A stretch of 64,000 nt of DNA from CBDCFV01 sp965261795 (GTDB taxonomy: Bacteria > Chloroflexota > Dehalococcoidia > Lucifugimonadales > UBA3495), in contig OZ253476.1 in the NCBI GenBank assembly GCA_965261795.1, positions 1,550,001 through 1,614,000 of the forward strand, written 5' to 3'. The position numbers and the translations under genes were made by a program. Numbering within the stretch: position 1 is the first letter of the stretch; each line of letters opens with the position of its first letter. The notes under the pieces were generated by a model. It worked only from the letters and a program-made list of their open reading frames with translations. It was not told the DNA's origin and did no database searches. Of the stretch, positions 1 to 8,944 are shown one piece after another.

Positions 1-147
1 TACGGCAACCACTGGCCGCAAGTTACTAGCAGCGGAGCTTGTTTCAACCAACTCCTCGCCTCCATTTCGCCGATGGCTCAGCCAGGTTGTATATGCAGCA
101 GGGTATATCAGTGACGTTAAATATACAGAGGCGGGGCGCTGCCAGCA

Positions 148-178
148 AACCGCTATAACCGCCGGGGCGGTAGCGGTT
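148..178 (+). promoter_or_regulatory. 5'-leader hairpin upstream of the 226-aa membrane protein
   Basis: An 8-bp inverted repeat (AACCGCTA at 148-155, TAGCGGTT at 171-178) encloses a second short C+G-rich stem. It ends about 27 bases before the GTG start at 205, so it would sit in the mRNA leader. There is no T-run, so a simple terminator for an upstream gene is less likely. Its function is unknown. Confidence 0.4.
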
Positions 179-204
179 ATGGTAGTATTGTAGGTGGAGG
201 CCGC

Positions 205-885
205 GTGTTGGACGGGGATTTTCAGGACGTAAGCTATCTTACCCACATTCGGGACGTAGCCCTTCTGCCGGGAGAGAGGGTGACCCATGTCTTTTCGCCG
301 TCTTCCGGGCTAAGCGACGAGCCTCCGGTGGAAGGACAACTGTTGATTACCACCGACCAACGGATTCTGGCCTTCTCTCAAGAGGATGGTAAGGCTCAGA
401 CCAACATCGTCCCGGTCGAAGAATTGGCCGGCGTATTGGTGCGCTCAAGCGCCCGCGGGTTCGGTTCCTTGATGCAGGGGCTGGTCTTGGTGGTCGGCGG
501 GTTGCTGATGTATCTTATCGTTTCCTACTGGCTTACCGGGCACATCGACGGCCCAGCCGTTCCTTTCATCGGAATGGATGTTGGAGCGCTACTGGTGCTG
601 CTGGCGGTTATCGCGGGGGTGGTGCTGCTAGGGCGGTATTATTTTGTGAGGGACACAGGGTCGGTCGTCTTCCAAGGGAGCAACTGGCTGTTTGCGTTTC
701 CATATCACAGTGACAAGTCCAAGCTGCAAGTGTACCAACTGGTGAATACTGCGTTTGTCGCCCGGCGGTCGCTGAATGGACATCGCCGAGGCTTGGGCGG
801 AACCGATCTGTCGCACTGGGCGTCGGCCACTCCTGGCTATGGCGCCGACTCATCCAGCCGGTCTGAAACGCCAAATACAATGTGA
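205..885 (+). CDS. hypothetical protein with two membrane segments
   Basis: I do not recognise the family. Translation from the GTG at 205, preceded by a GGTGGAGG ribosome site at 193-200, gives 226 residues. Residues about 25-80 form a soluble beta-rich stretch with a LLITTDQRILAF core, reminiscent of bacterial PH-like domains; this resemblance is weak. Hydrophobic segments lie at about 89-110 and 124-145, separated by a short loop. The C-terminal 80 residues are soluble and end in a Ser/Gly-rich tail. The gene converges with tsaD. The nucleotide composition matches its neighbours, and the start has a good Shine-Dalgarno site, so a real gene is likely. Confidence 0.6.
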   Translation: MLDGDFQDVSYLTHIRDVALLPGERVTHVFSPSSGLSDEPPVEGQLLITTDQRILAFSQEDGKAQTNIVPVEELAGVLVRSSARGFGSLMQGLVLVVGGLLMYLIVSYWLTGHIDGPAVPFIGMDVGALLVLLAVIAGVVLLGRYYFVRDTGSVVFQGSNWLFAFPYHSDKSKLQVYQLVNTAFVARRSLNGHRRGLGGTDLSHWASATPGYGADSSSRSETPNTM

Positions 886-936
886 TAAAACCTTCGGCGT
901 CCATCTCCCCTCAGGCGTCAAGCGGCTGTCCGGGGG

Positions 937-1974
937 TTATCCCAGCGACAACCCCGGGTCTATGTCCAACTCCATCCCGAATTCCATTCCCCGTTGGTAC
1001 TGGTAATAGGCGCAGGCGGCGATCATTGGGCCGTTATCGGTGCACAGGATGGGAGAGGGAATAATCGCCGGCAGGGGGGAGCGTTTAAGTATCTCCTGCC
1101 GCAGCCGTGCGTTAGCGATCACCCCGCCTCCCAAGACTAGGCCCTTGGCGTGGTAACGCTCCGATGCGTCCAGCAGCTTGGCGGTCAACACGTCTACGAC
1201 CGATTCCTGGAAAGCGTGGGCCATTTCCCTGACCAAGCGGCGCAGCTCTTCTTGTTCCAGGTCGCCGTCGATTGCCGGGTATAAACCCTTATCCTGGGCC
1301 AGATGCAGCAGCGCGGTCTTTACGCCACTGAAACTGAAGTCAAGAGTGCCCCGCATCCAAGCTCTTGGGAGACGCTCGTCCCCCTCCGCGCCCTCAGAGA
1401 CCCGCTGTATCTCCGGCCCGCCGGGGAAGCCCAACCCCAGAATCCGGGCTGCTTTGTCGAATGCCTCGCCGGCGGCGTCGTCCCTGGTGCGTCCCAGCAA
1501 CTTGTAAATGCCGTGGTCCTCCATCAGTATCAGATCGGTATGGCCGCCCGACGCCACCATGCACATAAGGGGGAACCCCGGGTCTTCGTCCGGCTGGTGC
1601 TGGGTCAGCCACGAGGCGTATATATGGCCCTCAAGGTGGTTTACCCCAATCAATGGCGCTCCCAAGGAAAAAGCGATGGCCTTGGCGGTATTCAGGCCGG
1701 TGATGAGCGACCCTCCCAACCCTGGGCCGTAGGTCACCGCTACCGCGTCTATATCCTTGAACTCCAAGCCGCAGTCTGCCACCGCCTTCTCAAGCACCGG
1801 GACCATGTCCCGGACATGCTGCCGTGAGGCCAATTCCGGGACCACTCCGCCGTAGCTGGAATGAATTCCCGCCTGCGAGGCGATGACGTTGGAGCGCAGT
1901 ATTCTCCCGTCTTCAACCACGCCCGCAGCCGTCTCGTCGCAGGATGTTTCTATACCCAGGATTTTCAAGCCCAT
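937..1974 (-). CDS. tsaD: tRNA N6-adenosine threonylcarbamoyltransferase TsaD
   Basis: This enzyme transfers the threonylcarbamoyl group from threonylcarbamoyl-AMP to A37 of ANN-decoding tRNAs (t6A), together with TsaB and TsaE in the cytoplasm. The 345-residue length is normal for the family. Visible landmarks are the N-terminal ETSCDETAAG segment, the HxxxH metal site in NHLEGHIYA (His113 and His117), SGGHTDLILM, and the C-terminal CTDNGP motif supplying the third metal ligand. The ATG at 1974 has an AAGGA-type ribosome site 5-10 bases upstream, located inside one of the direct repeats flanking a 150-bp element at 1987-2136. No tsaB or rimI is adjacent. Confidence 0.97.
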   Translation of the reverse strand: MGLKILGIETSCDETAAGVVEDGRILRSNVIASQAGIHSSYGGVVPELASRQHVRDMVPVLEKAVADCGLEFKDIDAVAVTYGPGLGGSLITGLNTAKAIAFSLGAPLIGVNHLEGHIYASWLTQHQPDEDPGFPLMCMVASGGHTDLILMEDHGIYKLLGRTRDDAAGEAFDKAARILGLGFPGGPEIQRVSEGAEGDERLPRAWMRGTLDFSFSGVKTALLHLAQDKGLYPAIDGDLEQEELRRLVREMAHAFQESVVDVLTAKLLDASERYHAKGLVLGGGVIANARLRQEILKRSPLPAIIPSPILCTDNGPMIAACAYYQYQRGMEFGMELDIDPGLSLG

Positions 1975-1986
1975 ATATTCCTTTCA

Positions 1987-2136
1987 GGGCCTTTTCATTT
2001 TCCGGTTTGGGTTACGTGGGTCCCGTCTTTCCCGCGAAAGCGGGAATCCACATCACCGTCGCCTACGGCAACCTTCTCGTGGCAAGACTATATGGTTTCC
2101 CGCCTGCGCGGGAAAGACGAGAAAATGAATAGGCCC
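1987..2136. mobile_element. MITE-like palindromic element upstream of tsaD
   Basis: The 150-bp segment begins GGGCCTTTTCATTTTC and ends with the inverted copy GAAAATGAATAGGCCC (one mismatch over 16 bp). Nested inside are inverted GTCTTTCCCGC / GCGGGAAAGAC arms, each with its own small palindrome. The sequence flanking the left end (1973-1986, ATATATTCCTTTCA) is repeated at the right end (2137-2150, ATATATTCGTTTCC) with 12 of 14 matches, as expected for a target duplication. It encodes no credible protein. The left flank holds the tsaD ribosome site and start codon, so the insertion lies in the tsaD leader. Confidence 0.55.
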
Positions 2137-2309
2137 ATATATTCGTTTCCTGTTGGATTGCCCTACGGTCAAGGCTGTTGGGGCAGAGAAATAATATGAC
2201 CGGCAGGTATGGCCGTCAACTTTACACCTCATAAGGCCGATGCTATCATCCGAATGCAGGTCATTTCGCAAGACCATACCGGGTTGAATTATGGAGGTGT
2301 GCTCCGAAA

Positions 2310-3590
2310 ATGGATACCGCCGATTTAGGGAGACTGGGTCTACTCGGTCTTTTTGTGGTGTTGTCCGCCTTTTTCTCAGGTTCGGAGACAGCCTTGGTGG
2401 CGCTCTCAAGGGCACGGTTGACCCACCTTGTAAACATTGGCCAGCCGGGCGCCAGCCGGGTGGCCCAACTGGTCCACCGTCCGGAAAAATTTCTAGCCAT
2501 GGTGTTGCTTAGCAACAACCTTGTAAATACTGCCGTCGCCGTCATCGGCACCTCCCTGGTCGTAAACATGATGGGCAACAACTCCACGGCGGTAGTGGTG
2601 TCCACCTTGGGCGTCACGCTGGTGTTGTTGATTTTCGGCGAAACCCTTCCCAAGACCATTGCTTGGCGCGAGCCGGAGAAGGTCGCTTTCGCTGTATCAC
2701 GACCGTTGTCCTTTGTGGGGTTGCTGCTGTCTCCGTGTGTGCGCCTGCTGCAGGGAGTCAGTTGGTTGGTCAATCGTCTGCTGGGCATCAGCGGCCCCGC
2801 GCCGGAGATAGGCGAACAAGAGATACGGTCACTCATAGCCGTGGGCGCCCAGTCTGGCGTCGTGGAGGAAAACGAAGCGGCGCTCCTGGAGAAGGTGTTC
2901 CGCTTCGGCGATCGGCAAATGCGTGAAATAATGACGCCCAGGCCGGAATTCGTAATGATCGACAAGGATATGCGGCTTGACGAGTTTTTGCCCCTGTACA
3001 CAGAGCACAGCCATACCAGGTTCCCGGTGTATGAGGGCTCGATGGAAAACGTCGTGGGCGTCCTTTCCAGCAAAGACTTGCTGCTTGCCATGGGCCAGGT
3101 CATGCTGCTGCCTGATGACAGTGTGACCGGCCTGCTGCGCCAGGCTTTCTTCGTGCCGGAAACCAAGACCGTCAGCAGTACCTTCGATGAGATGCAGCGC
3201 GGCGGTCATGGGTTGGTGTTGATGGTTGACGAGTTCGGCGGCATCGCCGGCTTGGCAACGTTGAAGCAACTCCTGGAAGTAATTGTTGGCCAGGTTGGAG
3301 AGGAGGGAGACGCTCCGGACCAGCCCTACACTCCGGTAGACAAAGATACTTATCGCCTCGACGCCGGGATAGCAGTGTCGGAGATCAACGAAGACCTGCA
3401 CCTCGGTCTGCCCGAGGGGGACTACCAGACCGTCGCCGGGTTCATTCTGGACCACTTGGGCCGAATCCCCGAAGAAGGTGAAAAGTTCAAGTTCAAGGAC
3501 TTGAGCCTTACAGTCAAGGCTATGAGCGGGGTAAGGATAGACACCGTTGAGTTGCGTCGGGAGCGCGGTGAACCGGACGGTGACAGCTAA
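2310..3590 (+). CDS. CNNM/CorC-family membrane transporter with CBS domains (HlyC/CorC family)
   Basis: This is a probable membrane protein of the CNNM/CorC (UPF0053) family, whose members are linked to magnesium or cobalt efflux. Residues about 1-185 form the DUF21/CNNM domain with several hydrophobic helices (LGLFVVLSAFFSGSETALVA at the start, and a GETLPKT motif). Two CBS modules follow at about 205-330 (EIMTPRPEFVMI, HTRFPVYEG, VVGVLSSKDLL) and a CorC_HlyC domain at about 340-420. The ATG at 2310 has GGAGGTG about 10 bases upstream. The stop overlaps the next gene start by one base (TAATG), indicating translational coupling. The 426-residue length is typical. The substrate cannot be told from sequence. 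Confidence 0.9.
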   Translation: MDTADLGRLGLLGLFVVLSAFFSGSETALVALSRARLTHLVNIGQPGASRVAQLVHRPEKFLAMVLLSNNLVNTAVAVIGTSLVVNMMGNNSTAVVVSTLGVTLVLLIFGETLPKTIAWREPEKVAFAVSRPLSFVGLLLSPCVRLLQGVSWLVNRLLGISGPAPEIGEQEIRSLIAVGAQSGVVEENEAALLEKVFRFGDRQMREIMTPRPEFVMIDKDMRLDEFLPLYTEHSHTRFPVYEGSMENVVGVLSSKDLLLAMGQVMLLPDDSVTGLLRQAFFVPETKTVSSTFDEMQRGGHGLVLMVDEFGGIAGLATLKQLLEVIVGQVGEEGDAPDQPYTPVDKDTYRLDAGIAVSEINEDLHLGLPEGDYQTVAGFILDHLGRIPEEGEKFKFKDLSLTVKAMSGVRIDTVELRRERGEPDGDS

Positions 3591-4207
3591 TGAAGTTCTT
3601 ATTGGTGCGACACGGCGAGACCGAATGGAACAAGCTGGGCAAGTTCCAAGGCCAGAAGGATATTTCCATGACCGCCCGGGGCGTGGCGCAGGCTTCGGAG
3701 ACCGGCCGGGCGTTGGCTGGCGAGGGCGTTGCATCCATATATGCCAGCCCGTTGATGCGAACGATGCAATTCGCCGGCGAGGTTTCCCGTGCGACAGGCC
3801 TTCCGGTGGTCCCTGTGCCCGGGTTGGAAGAATTGGACCTGGGAGAATTGGAAGGGGTGACAGGCCGGGAGATGCGTACAGGCTGGCCTCAGATATACGC
3901 CGCTTGGCGTGAGGACCCCACCAACGTGGTGCTGCCCAAGGGAGAGTCCCTGGCGCAGCTTCAGGAGCGGGCTTGGCGATCGCTCATGGGGATTGAACAA
4001 GCGCATCAAGACGATGACATCCTCGTGATCGTGTCCCATAACTTCACCATCCGGGCCATCGTCGGCAGGGTGTTGGGTATGACCCTTTCCAATTTCCACA
4101 ACATGACGCTTGGCCTCAGTTCCATCTCGACGGTCGAGTCAAACAACGGGAACCGCCGGCTGGTCAATTACAACGTGACCAGCCACCTGTCCCCGGAAAA
4201 CCGGTAA
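3590..4207 (+). CDS. histidine phosphatase (phosphoglycerate-mutase-like) family protein
   Basis: A 205-residue member of the histidine phosphatase superfamily. The RHGETEWN motif at residues 7-14 contains the histidine that is phosphorylated during catalysis. The second catalytic histidine is in IVSHNFTIRAI near residue 150, and the acid region is EELDLGELEG. The length and cofactor-independent layout resemble broad-specificity phosphatases (PhoE, CobC and GpmB-like proteins) rather than classical glycolytic mutase. There is no cobalamin gene nearby to favour CobC. It is coupled to the CNNM gene upstream and only four bases separate it from tilS. Confidence 0.88.
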   Translation: MKFLLVRHGETEWNKLGKFQGQKDISMTARGVAQASETGRALAGEGVASIYASPLMRTMQFAGEVSRATGLPVVPVPGLEELDLGELEGVTGREMRTGWPQIYAAWREDPTNVVLPKGESLAQLQERAWRSLMGIEQAHQDDDILVIVSHNFTIRAIVGRVLGMTLSNFHNMTLGLSSISTVESNNGNRRLVNYNVTSHLSPENR

Positions 4208-4211
4208 GGGG

Positions 4212-5747
4212 ATGCAGTCGGCCGTTGCCCGTATTGAGCGGCAAATAGCGGCAGCCCTGCGCCGGACAGGTTATTCCGGGAATAGCAGCTTGCTGGTGGT
4301 GGCGGCCTCCGGCGGCCCCGACTCGTCGGCCCTCCTCTATAGTCTGGACCACCTGAAGGATGCCCACGGACTCCGGCTTCACGTCGCCCACTTGAACCAT
4401 GACTTTCGAGGTAAAGAAGCCGACGAGGACGCCGAGTTTGTGGTCTCCCTGGCGGAAGACCTGGGGCTGCCCTTCACGGTGGAACAACAAGACCCCACGG
4501 AGTACCGGCGGCAGCGTCGTATCTCGTCCTTCGAGCAATTGGCCAGGGAGATGCGCTACATGTTCCTTGCCCAAGTGGCCAAGAACACTGGCGCAAAGGC
4601 GGTCGCCGTTGGGCACACCGTGGACGACCAAGCCGAGACGGTATTGCAGCACGTGCTGCGGGGGGCCGGCCTTCACGGGCTGAGAGGGATGTCCGAGGTG
4701 TCCTCCTGGCCGTGGCCTACGGAAGGCCCGGACTTGCAACTGTTCCGCCCGTTGTTGAGCGTGACCAAGGCTGACACCGTGGCGTACTGCCGGGAGTTGG
4801 GCCGAGATTACCGTGATGACAGCGGCAACTACCTTTCCCGTTTCACCAGGAACCGTGTGAGGCACGACCTGTTGCCTGCCTTGGCATCCGGGTTTAACCC
4901 GCGGGTCAGCGAGTCGCTGGCAAGGTTGGCCAGGACCGCGTCGGTGGACTTGGACTTCATTGAAGGAGAAGCGGCCAAGTTGTGGCCGCATGTAGCCTTG
5001 GCCACCGCTGATGAGGTGCGTTTCGACCTGTCGGGGCTTTCCGGCGTCCATCCGGCACTGCAACGGATACTGTTGCGCCGGGGTTACGCGGCTCTTACAG
5101 GCGGCGCCATGCGCCTGCGCGAAAGCCATTTGAACGCGATGGCGGAGATGGTGGCGTATAAGACGCCAGGCACGGTGCTGGAGTTGCCGGCGGGAATTCG
5201 CCTCCACCGCGGCTACACTGGCTTGGTGCTCTCCAAAGACCCGGTTTTGACATGTCCTTTGCCTCCGCTGGAAGACGAACACCCCTTGACGTTGCCTTCG
5301 AAGGGAGAGAGCGAGTCCACATTTGAAGGGACAGGATGGCGGATCACTTTAAGCGCTGGCGATTCCGCTGCTCCCTCTACTATATTGGCTGATGGTCCGC
5401 GAGACCCTGCGGTCGCCCCTGTTTGGTCAGCCCGGTTGGACCGCGCGGCGTTGGGTGGCTCGCTCTCGTTGCGAACGCGCCGTCCGGGGGACCGCTTTCA
5501 GCCGTTGGGTATGCAGGGAGAGAAAAAACTTCAAGACTTTTTCACCGACTCAAAGGTTCCCAGAAGCTGGAGGGACAGGGTGCCGTTGCTTGTATCTGAA
5601 CGTGGCATCGCGTGGGTGGTGGGCTACAGGGTTGCCCACTGGGCGGCCGCAACCGGAGGCGCCCTACCGGACGCGGACGTAATTCTGGCGACCTTTGAAA
5701 CAAATATGAGGAATCCCGGCCTAAATGGCTTGATTCCGGCGAGTTGA
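4212..5747 (+). CDS. tilS: tRNA(Ile)-lysidine synthetase TilS
   Basis: TilS attaches lysine to C34 of the CAU-anticodon tRNA-Ile using ATP, so that AUA is read as isoleucine. The PP-loop motif SGGPDS lies at residues 33-38, followed by the HLNHDFRG segment and the GHTVDDQAETVLQHVLRG motif typical of the family. The C-terminal part (RTRRPGDRFQPLG, about 407-420) is the TilS substrate-binding domain, so this is the long 511-residue form. The start ATG at 4212 follows AAGGGG closely. It is the last gene of the three-gene run; the often-linked hpt and ftsH are absent. Confidence 0.96.
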   Translation: MQSAVARIERQIAAALRRTGYSGNSSLLVVAASGGPDSSALLYSLDHLKDAHGLRLHVAHLNHDFRGKEADEDAEFVVSLAEDLGLPFTVEQQDPTEYRRQRRISSFEQLAREMRYMFLAQVAKNTGAKAVAVGHTVDDQAETVLQHVLRGAGLHGLRGMSEVSSWPWPTEGPDLQLFRPLLSVTKADTVAYCRELGRDYRDDSGNYLSRFTRNRVRHDLLPALASGFNPRVSESLARLARTASVDLDFIEGEAAKLWPHVALATADEVRFDLSGLSGVHPALQRILLRRGYAALTGGAMRLRESHLNAMAEMVAYKTPGTVLELPAGIRLHRGYTGLVLSKDPVLTCPLPPLEDEHPLTLPSKGESESTFEGTGWRITLSAGDSAAPSTILADGPRDPAVAPVWSARLDRAALGGSLSLRTRRPGDRFQPLGMQGEKKLQDFFTDSKVPRSWRDRVPLLVSERGIAWVVGYRVAHWAAATGGALPDADVILATFETNMRNPGLNGLIPAS

Positions 5748-5817
5748 TGTTATAATTTCGTGCAACTTGCACCCATGCTATAATCCCCATCCCTAGTCTT
5801 CCCAGGAGGCGAAGCCA

Positions 5818-6831
5818 ATGGCCCAAAATCGGCGGAATGGCGATACCCCGCTGCTGGAAGTTCGCAACCTGACGACCCACTTTTTTACCAGGCGCGGCCT
5901 TGTACGTGCTGTGAACGGCGTTAACTTTGAGCTGATGCCGGGTGAGACATTGGGTCTGGTGGGTGAGTCCGGCTCGGGCAAAACTATCACTTGCCTGTCC
6001 ATTCTCAGGCTGCTGCCTCGAGGCGGGCAAATAGTTGACGGAGAAATTATTTTCGACGGCACGAACATTGTCGAAAACACCGAAGGAGAAATGGAGCGTC
6101 TTCGTGGGAAACGGATAGGCATGGTGCTCCAAAACTCGATGGCGGCGCTGGACCCGGTGTTCAGCATAGGCACCCAAGTGTCCGAGCCGCTCGTGGTGCA
6201 CGAAGGGCTGCCTTGGAAACAGGCAATTGCCCGCAGTATAGACCTGTTGCGGATGGTCAAGATTAACGATCCGCAAGTCAGGGTAAAAAACTATCCTCAC
6301 GAGCTGAGCGGAGGGATGCGGCAGCGCTCCTCCAGCGCGGCGTCCATTGGGCCCCGGCCTGACCTGCTGATAGCGGATGAGCCCACCACCGCGTTGGACG
6401 TTACCACCCAGCGCCAGTACTTGGACCTCCTCCAGGAAATCCAGCAGCAAACCGGCATGGCCATTATCTTTATCACCCACGACATCAGCATCACTGGCAA
6501 CCTCTGCGACAAACTCGCGGTGTTCTACGGAGGTCTGGTGGTGGAATACGGTCCCAAAGACCAAGTGTTGAACAACCCTCAGCACCCCTACACCGAGGCT
6601 TTGCTGCAAGCCCTGCCGGTCTTGGGTGAAAAGACCGACCGGCTGAGGACGATTCAAGGCGATCCGCCCAATGCCGGCAATCTGCCGCCCGCGTGTCCCT
6701 TCCATCCCCGGTGTGAATATGCTATGGAGCAGTGCGGAAAAGGGGACCCGCCTCCGGCGTTCATGATTGAAGGCTTCCATCAAGCCAGATGCTGGTTATT
6801 GGAGAAGGAATATGCCAGAGCCAGTAGTTGA
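5818..6831 (+). CDS. peptide/opine ABC transporter ATP-binding protein (DppD/OppD family)
   Basis: One of two ATPases that power a dipeptide/oligopeptide-type importer. Walker A is GESGSGKT (residues 49-56), the signature is LSGGMRQR, Walker B is LLIADEP, and the family-specific C-terminal cysteine region CPFHPRCEYAMEQC is present. The 337-residue length is normal. The helix after the signature reads RSSSAASIGPRPD, where relatives usually have a hydrophobic RVMIA-type stretch; this may be divergence or a pair of compensating indels. The ATG at 5818 follows CAGGAGGCGAAGCCA. Its 3' end overlaps the next ATPase gene by 20 bases. The matching permeases and binding protein lie on the opposite strand just downstream. 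Confidence 0.92.
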   Translation: MAQNRRNGDTPLLEVRNLTTHFFTRRGLVRAVNGVNFELMPGETLGLVGESGSGKTITCLSILRLLPRGGQIVDGEIIFDGTNIVENTEGEMERLRGKRIGMVLQNSMAALDPVFSIGTQVSEPLVVHEGLPWKQAIARSIDLLRMVKINDPQVRVKNYPHELSGGMRQRSSSAASIGPRPDLLIADEPTTALDVTTQRQYLDLLQEIQQQTGMAIIFITHDISITGNLCDKLAVFYGGLVVEYGPKDQVLNNPQHPYTEALLQALPVLGEKTDRLRTIQGDPPNAGNLPPACPFHPRCEYAMEQCGKGDPPPAFMIEGFHQARCWLLEKEYARASS

Positions 6832-7861
6832 GGTCCAGAACCTCGTCAAATATTTTCCGGTAAGACAAGGTGTGATCATGAGTCGCACCATCGGGGAAGT
6901 CAAAGCCGTGGATGACATCTCCTTTACCGTGTCACCGGGTGAGACCTTCGCCTTAGTGGGAGAATCGGGTTGCGGCAAGACCACCGTTGCCAACCTGATA
7001 CTCAAGCTCTTGGAGCCAACGTCCGGTGACATCATGTTCCAAGGGATATCCCTAGCCAAAGCTTCCGGCGCTGAAACCAAGCAGTATCGAAAAGCGGTCC
7101 AAGCGGTGTTGCAGGACCCATACGGGGCGTTGAACCCCAGGATGCGCGTGGGCCACATCATCGGTGAACCCTTGGAGGTTCACGGGTTCGGCAAGAGCGA
7201 AAGGGAAAAGAGGGTCAAGGACGCCCTTCGGGCGGTGGGCTTGCCGCAGACCGCCGAGACCCAGTTCCCTCACGAGTTCAGCGGCGGGCAGCGCCAGCGT
7301 ATCGGCGTAGCCAGGGCATTGACCCTGGAGCCGTCGTTGATGATCCTCGACGAACCGGTATCCAACCTGGACGTGTCCATCCGGTCCCAAGTTCTGAACC
7401 TGCTTAAGGACATCCAGGAAGAGAGGGGAATTTCCTACATCCTGATCAGTCACGACTTGGCGTCGGTGGAGCACATGAGCCATACCATCGGCGTTATGTA
7501 CTTGGGAAAGATGGTGGAGCTTGGTAGCGCAGTGGACATTTGCACGGACCCGGCCCACCCGTACACAGCCTCCTTAGTGGCTGCCGCCACGCCCCAAGGC
7601 CGGACGCCCCCGTGGCAGATACCGATTGTGGGTGAAGTGCCCAGCGCCATGGCAGTCCCGTCAGGGTGTCCTTTCCATCCGCGCTGCGCCTACGCTATGC
7701 CCATGTGCAGCGTAACGCCACCGGCTTTCAGCCAGTTGCCCAATGGTCGGTGGACGTCTTGCCATCTTTACCCCGACCATATAAGGACTATCGACAAGAC
7801 TGTTCCTCCTCCGGAACCTGAGCAACAGTGGATTGGACATCATGAAGGGGCTGATAAATGA
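6812..7861 (+). CDS. peptide/opine ABC transporter ATP-binding protein (DppF/OppF family)
   Basis: The second ATPase of the peptide-type importer. Walker A is GESGCGKT (residues 50-57 from the chosen start), the signature is FSGGQRQRIGVARAL, Walker B is LMILDEP, and the C-terminal oligopeptide-transporter region contains CPFHPRCAYAMPMC. I place the start at the ATG at 6812, which has GGAGAAGGA just upstream, rather than an in-frame ATG at 6767 that has none. The resulting 349-residue length fits the family and the gene overlaps dppD by 20 bases, giving translational coupling. Transcription ends near the hairpin at 7949-7985. Confidence 0.93.
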   Translation: MPEPVVEVQNLVKYFPVRQGVIMSRTIGEVKAVDDISFTVSPGETFALVGESGCGKTTVANLILKLLEPTSGDIMFQGISLAKASGAETKQYRKAVQAVLQDPYGALNPRMRVGHIIGEPLEVHGFGKSEREKRVKDALRAVGLPQTAETQFPHEFSGGQRQRIGVARALTLEPSLMILDEPVSNLDVSIRSQVLNLLKDIQEERGISYILISHDLASVEHMSHTIGVMYLGKMVELGSAVDICTDPAHPYTASLVAAATPQGRTPPWQIPIVGEVPSAMAVPSGCPFHPRCAYAMPMCSVTPPAFSQLPNGRWTSCHLYPDHIRTIDKTVPPPEPEQQWIGHHEGADK

Positions 7862-7948
7862 TGCCGGCTCTATAGCGATTGACATCCGGAGAGCCGCGCC
7901 CGTGGTCTGCGGTTGAGAGCAGGAATCACTGATTACGGCGTGTAAAAC

Positions 7949-7985
7949 AAGAAGGAGCCTGGATTGATTGTCCAGGCTCCTTCTT
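7949..7985. terminator. bidirectional terminator between convergent transporter operons
   Basis: A perfect 15-bp stem (AAGAAGGAGCCTGGA at 7949-7963, TCCAGGCTCCTTCTT at 7971-7985) with a 7-base loop. The A-rich and T-rich ends allow the structure to act on both strands. It lies 88 bases past dppF and 33 bases before the end of the dppC gene on the other strand, exactly where two convergent transcripts would need to stop. Confidence 0.85.
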
Positions 7986-8017
7986 ACTTGTGCCGGTTCT
8001 GAGGGCTGAGCCGGGTA

Positions 8018-8920
8018 TTACAATTGGCGGCGGGTTGGGTCGGTGCGGTCCCGCAGCCAGTCGCCGGTCAGGTTGCATGACATAACCAGCATGGTTATAG
8101 CCAGACCGGCAAAGACGGGCGACCACCACGCGATGTAGATGTACTGCTGCGCGTCGCGCAGCATACTGCCCCACGACGGGTCCGGCCGCGGCACGCCCAA
8201 GCCAAGGAAGCTAAGGGATGACTCGGCAATGACCGCCAGCCCTACCTCCAGCGTGACGAGAACCAACAACGTGTTGATGATGTTGGGGAAGATGTGCCGG
8301 ACCATTATCCGCAGCTTGCTGGCCCCAGCGACGTGGGCCAGTCTTACGAAGTCCATCTCCATTAATTTGAGTACTTCACCGCGAAGAACGCGGGCGAATC
8401 CCATCCAGCGTAGTAGCCCTATGACCAGTATCACGTTGATGATGCTGGCCCCCAGCAGCGCCACCACCATTAACGCAACCATCAGGAAGGGCAGGGCCAT
8501 GAACCCGTCTGTAATCCGCATCAAGGTAACGTCCACCCAGCCGCGGAGAACCCCGGCGGCAAGGGCAATGGCCGTTCCCACAATCGCCGCCACCCCTACG
8601 GCCACCAGCGCCACCGTCACCGAGATTCTGGCCCCGTGTATGATCCGGCTGAGGATGTCCCGGCCCTGGTTGTCGGCTCCGAGCCAGTACTCCCCGCTGG
8701 GAGGGGCCAGAATAGCGGAAAAGTCGGTGCTTATAGGATCGTAAGGGGCTATGTAGCGGGCGAACATCGCGAATATTAAAGCGGTGGCAATGAAAATCAA
8801 CGATAGCTTGGGCGCCCCACGTATCACGGACTGGGCCTTTTGGACTGGTGTTGGCAGGAAACTAGAAATCCCTCGATGCCGACTTAGAATCAGTTCATCG
8901 TCGGCTGCGCCTCGCAACAT
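8018..8920 (-). CDS. peptide/opine ABC transporter permease (DppC family)
   Basis: An inner-membrane permease subunit of 300 residues. It has an N-terminal OppC-N-type helix (LIFIATALIFAMFARYIAPY) and a binding-protein-dependent transport domain with five further helices. The EAA-like coupling loop is visible around VRLAHVAGASKLRIMVRH, and the hallmark ESSLSFLGLGVPRPDPSWG is present. The ATG at 8920 has AGGAGGG a few bases upstream. It is the third gene of a - strand operon (binding protein, DppB, DppC), with 24 bases to dppB. Confidence 0.93.
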   Translation of the reverse strand: MLRGAADDELILSRHRGISSFLPTPVQKAQSVIRGAPKLSLIFIATALIFAMFARYIAPYDPISTDFSAILAPPSGEYWLGADNQGRDILSRIIHGARISVTVALVAVGVAAIVGTAIALAAGVLRGWVDVTLMRITDGFMALPFLMVALMVVALLGASIINVILVIGLLRWMGFARVLRGEVLKLMEMDFVRLAHVAGASKLRIMVRHIFPNIINTLLVLVTLEVGLAVIAESSLSFLGLGVPRPDPSWGSMLRDAQQYIYIAWWSPVFAGLAITMLVMSCNLTGDWLRDRTDPTRRQL

Positions 8921-8944
8921 TGGATTGTCCCTCCTCTGCTATGT

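Noticed and set aside
6767..6811. upstream ATG for the DppF-type ATPase
   Set aside because: The extension is not conserved, lies within the end of the previous gene and has no ribosome site, while ATG 6812 has GGAGAAGGA.
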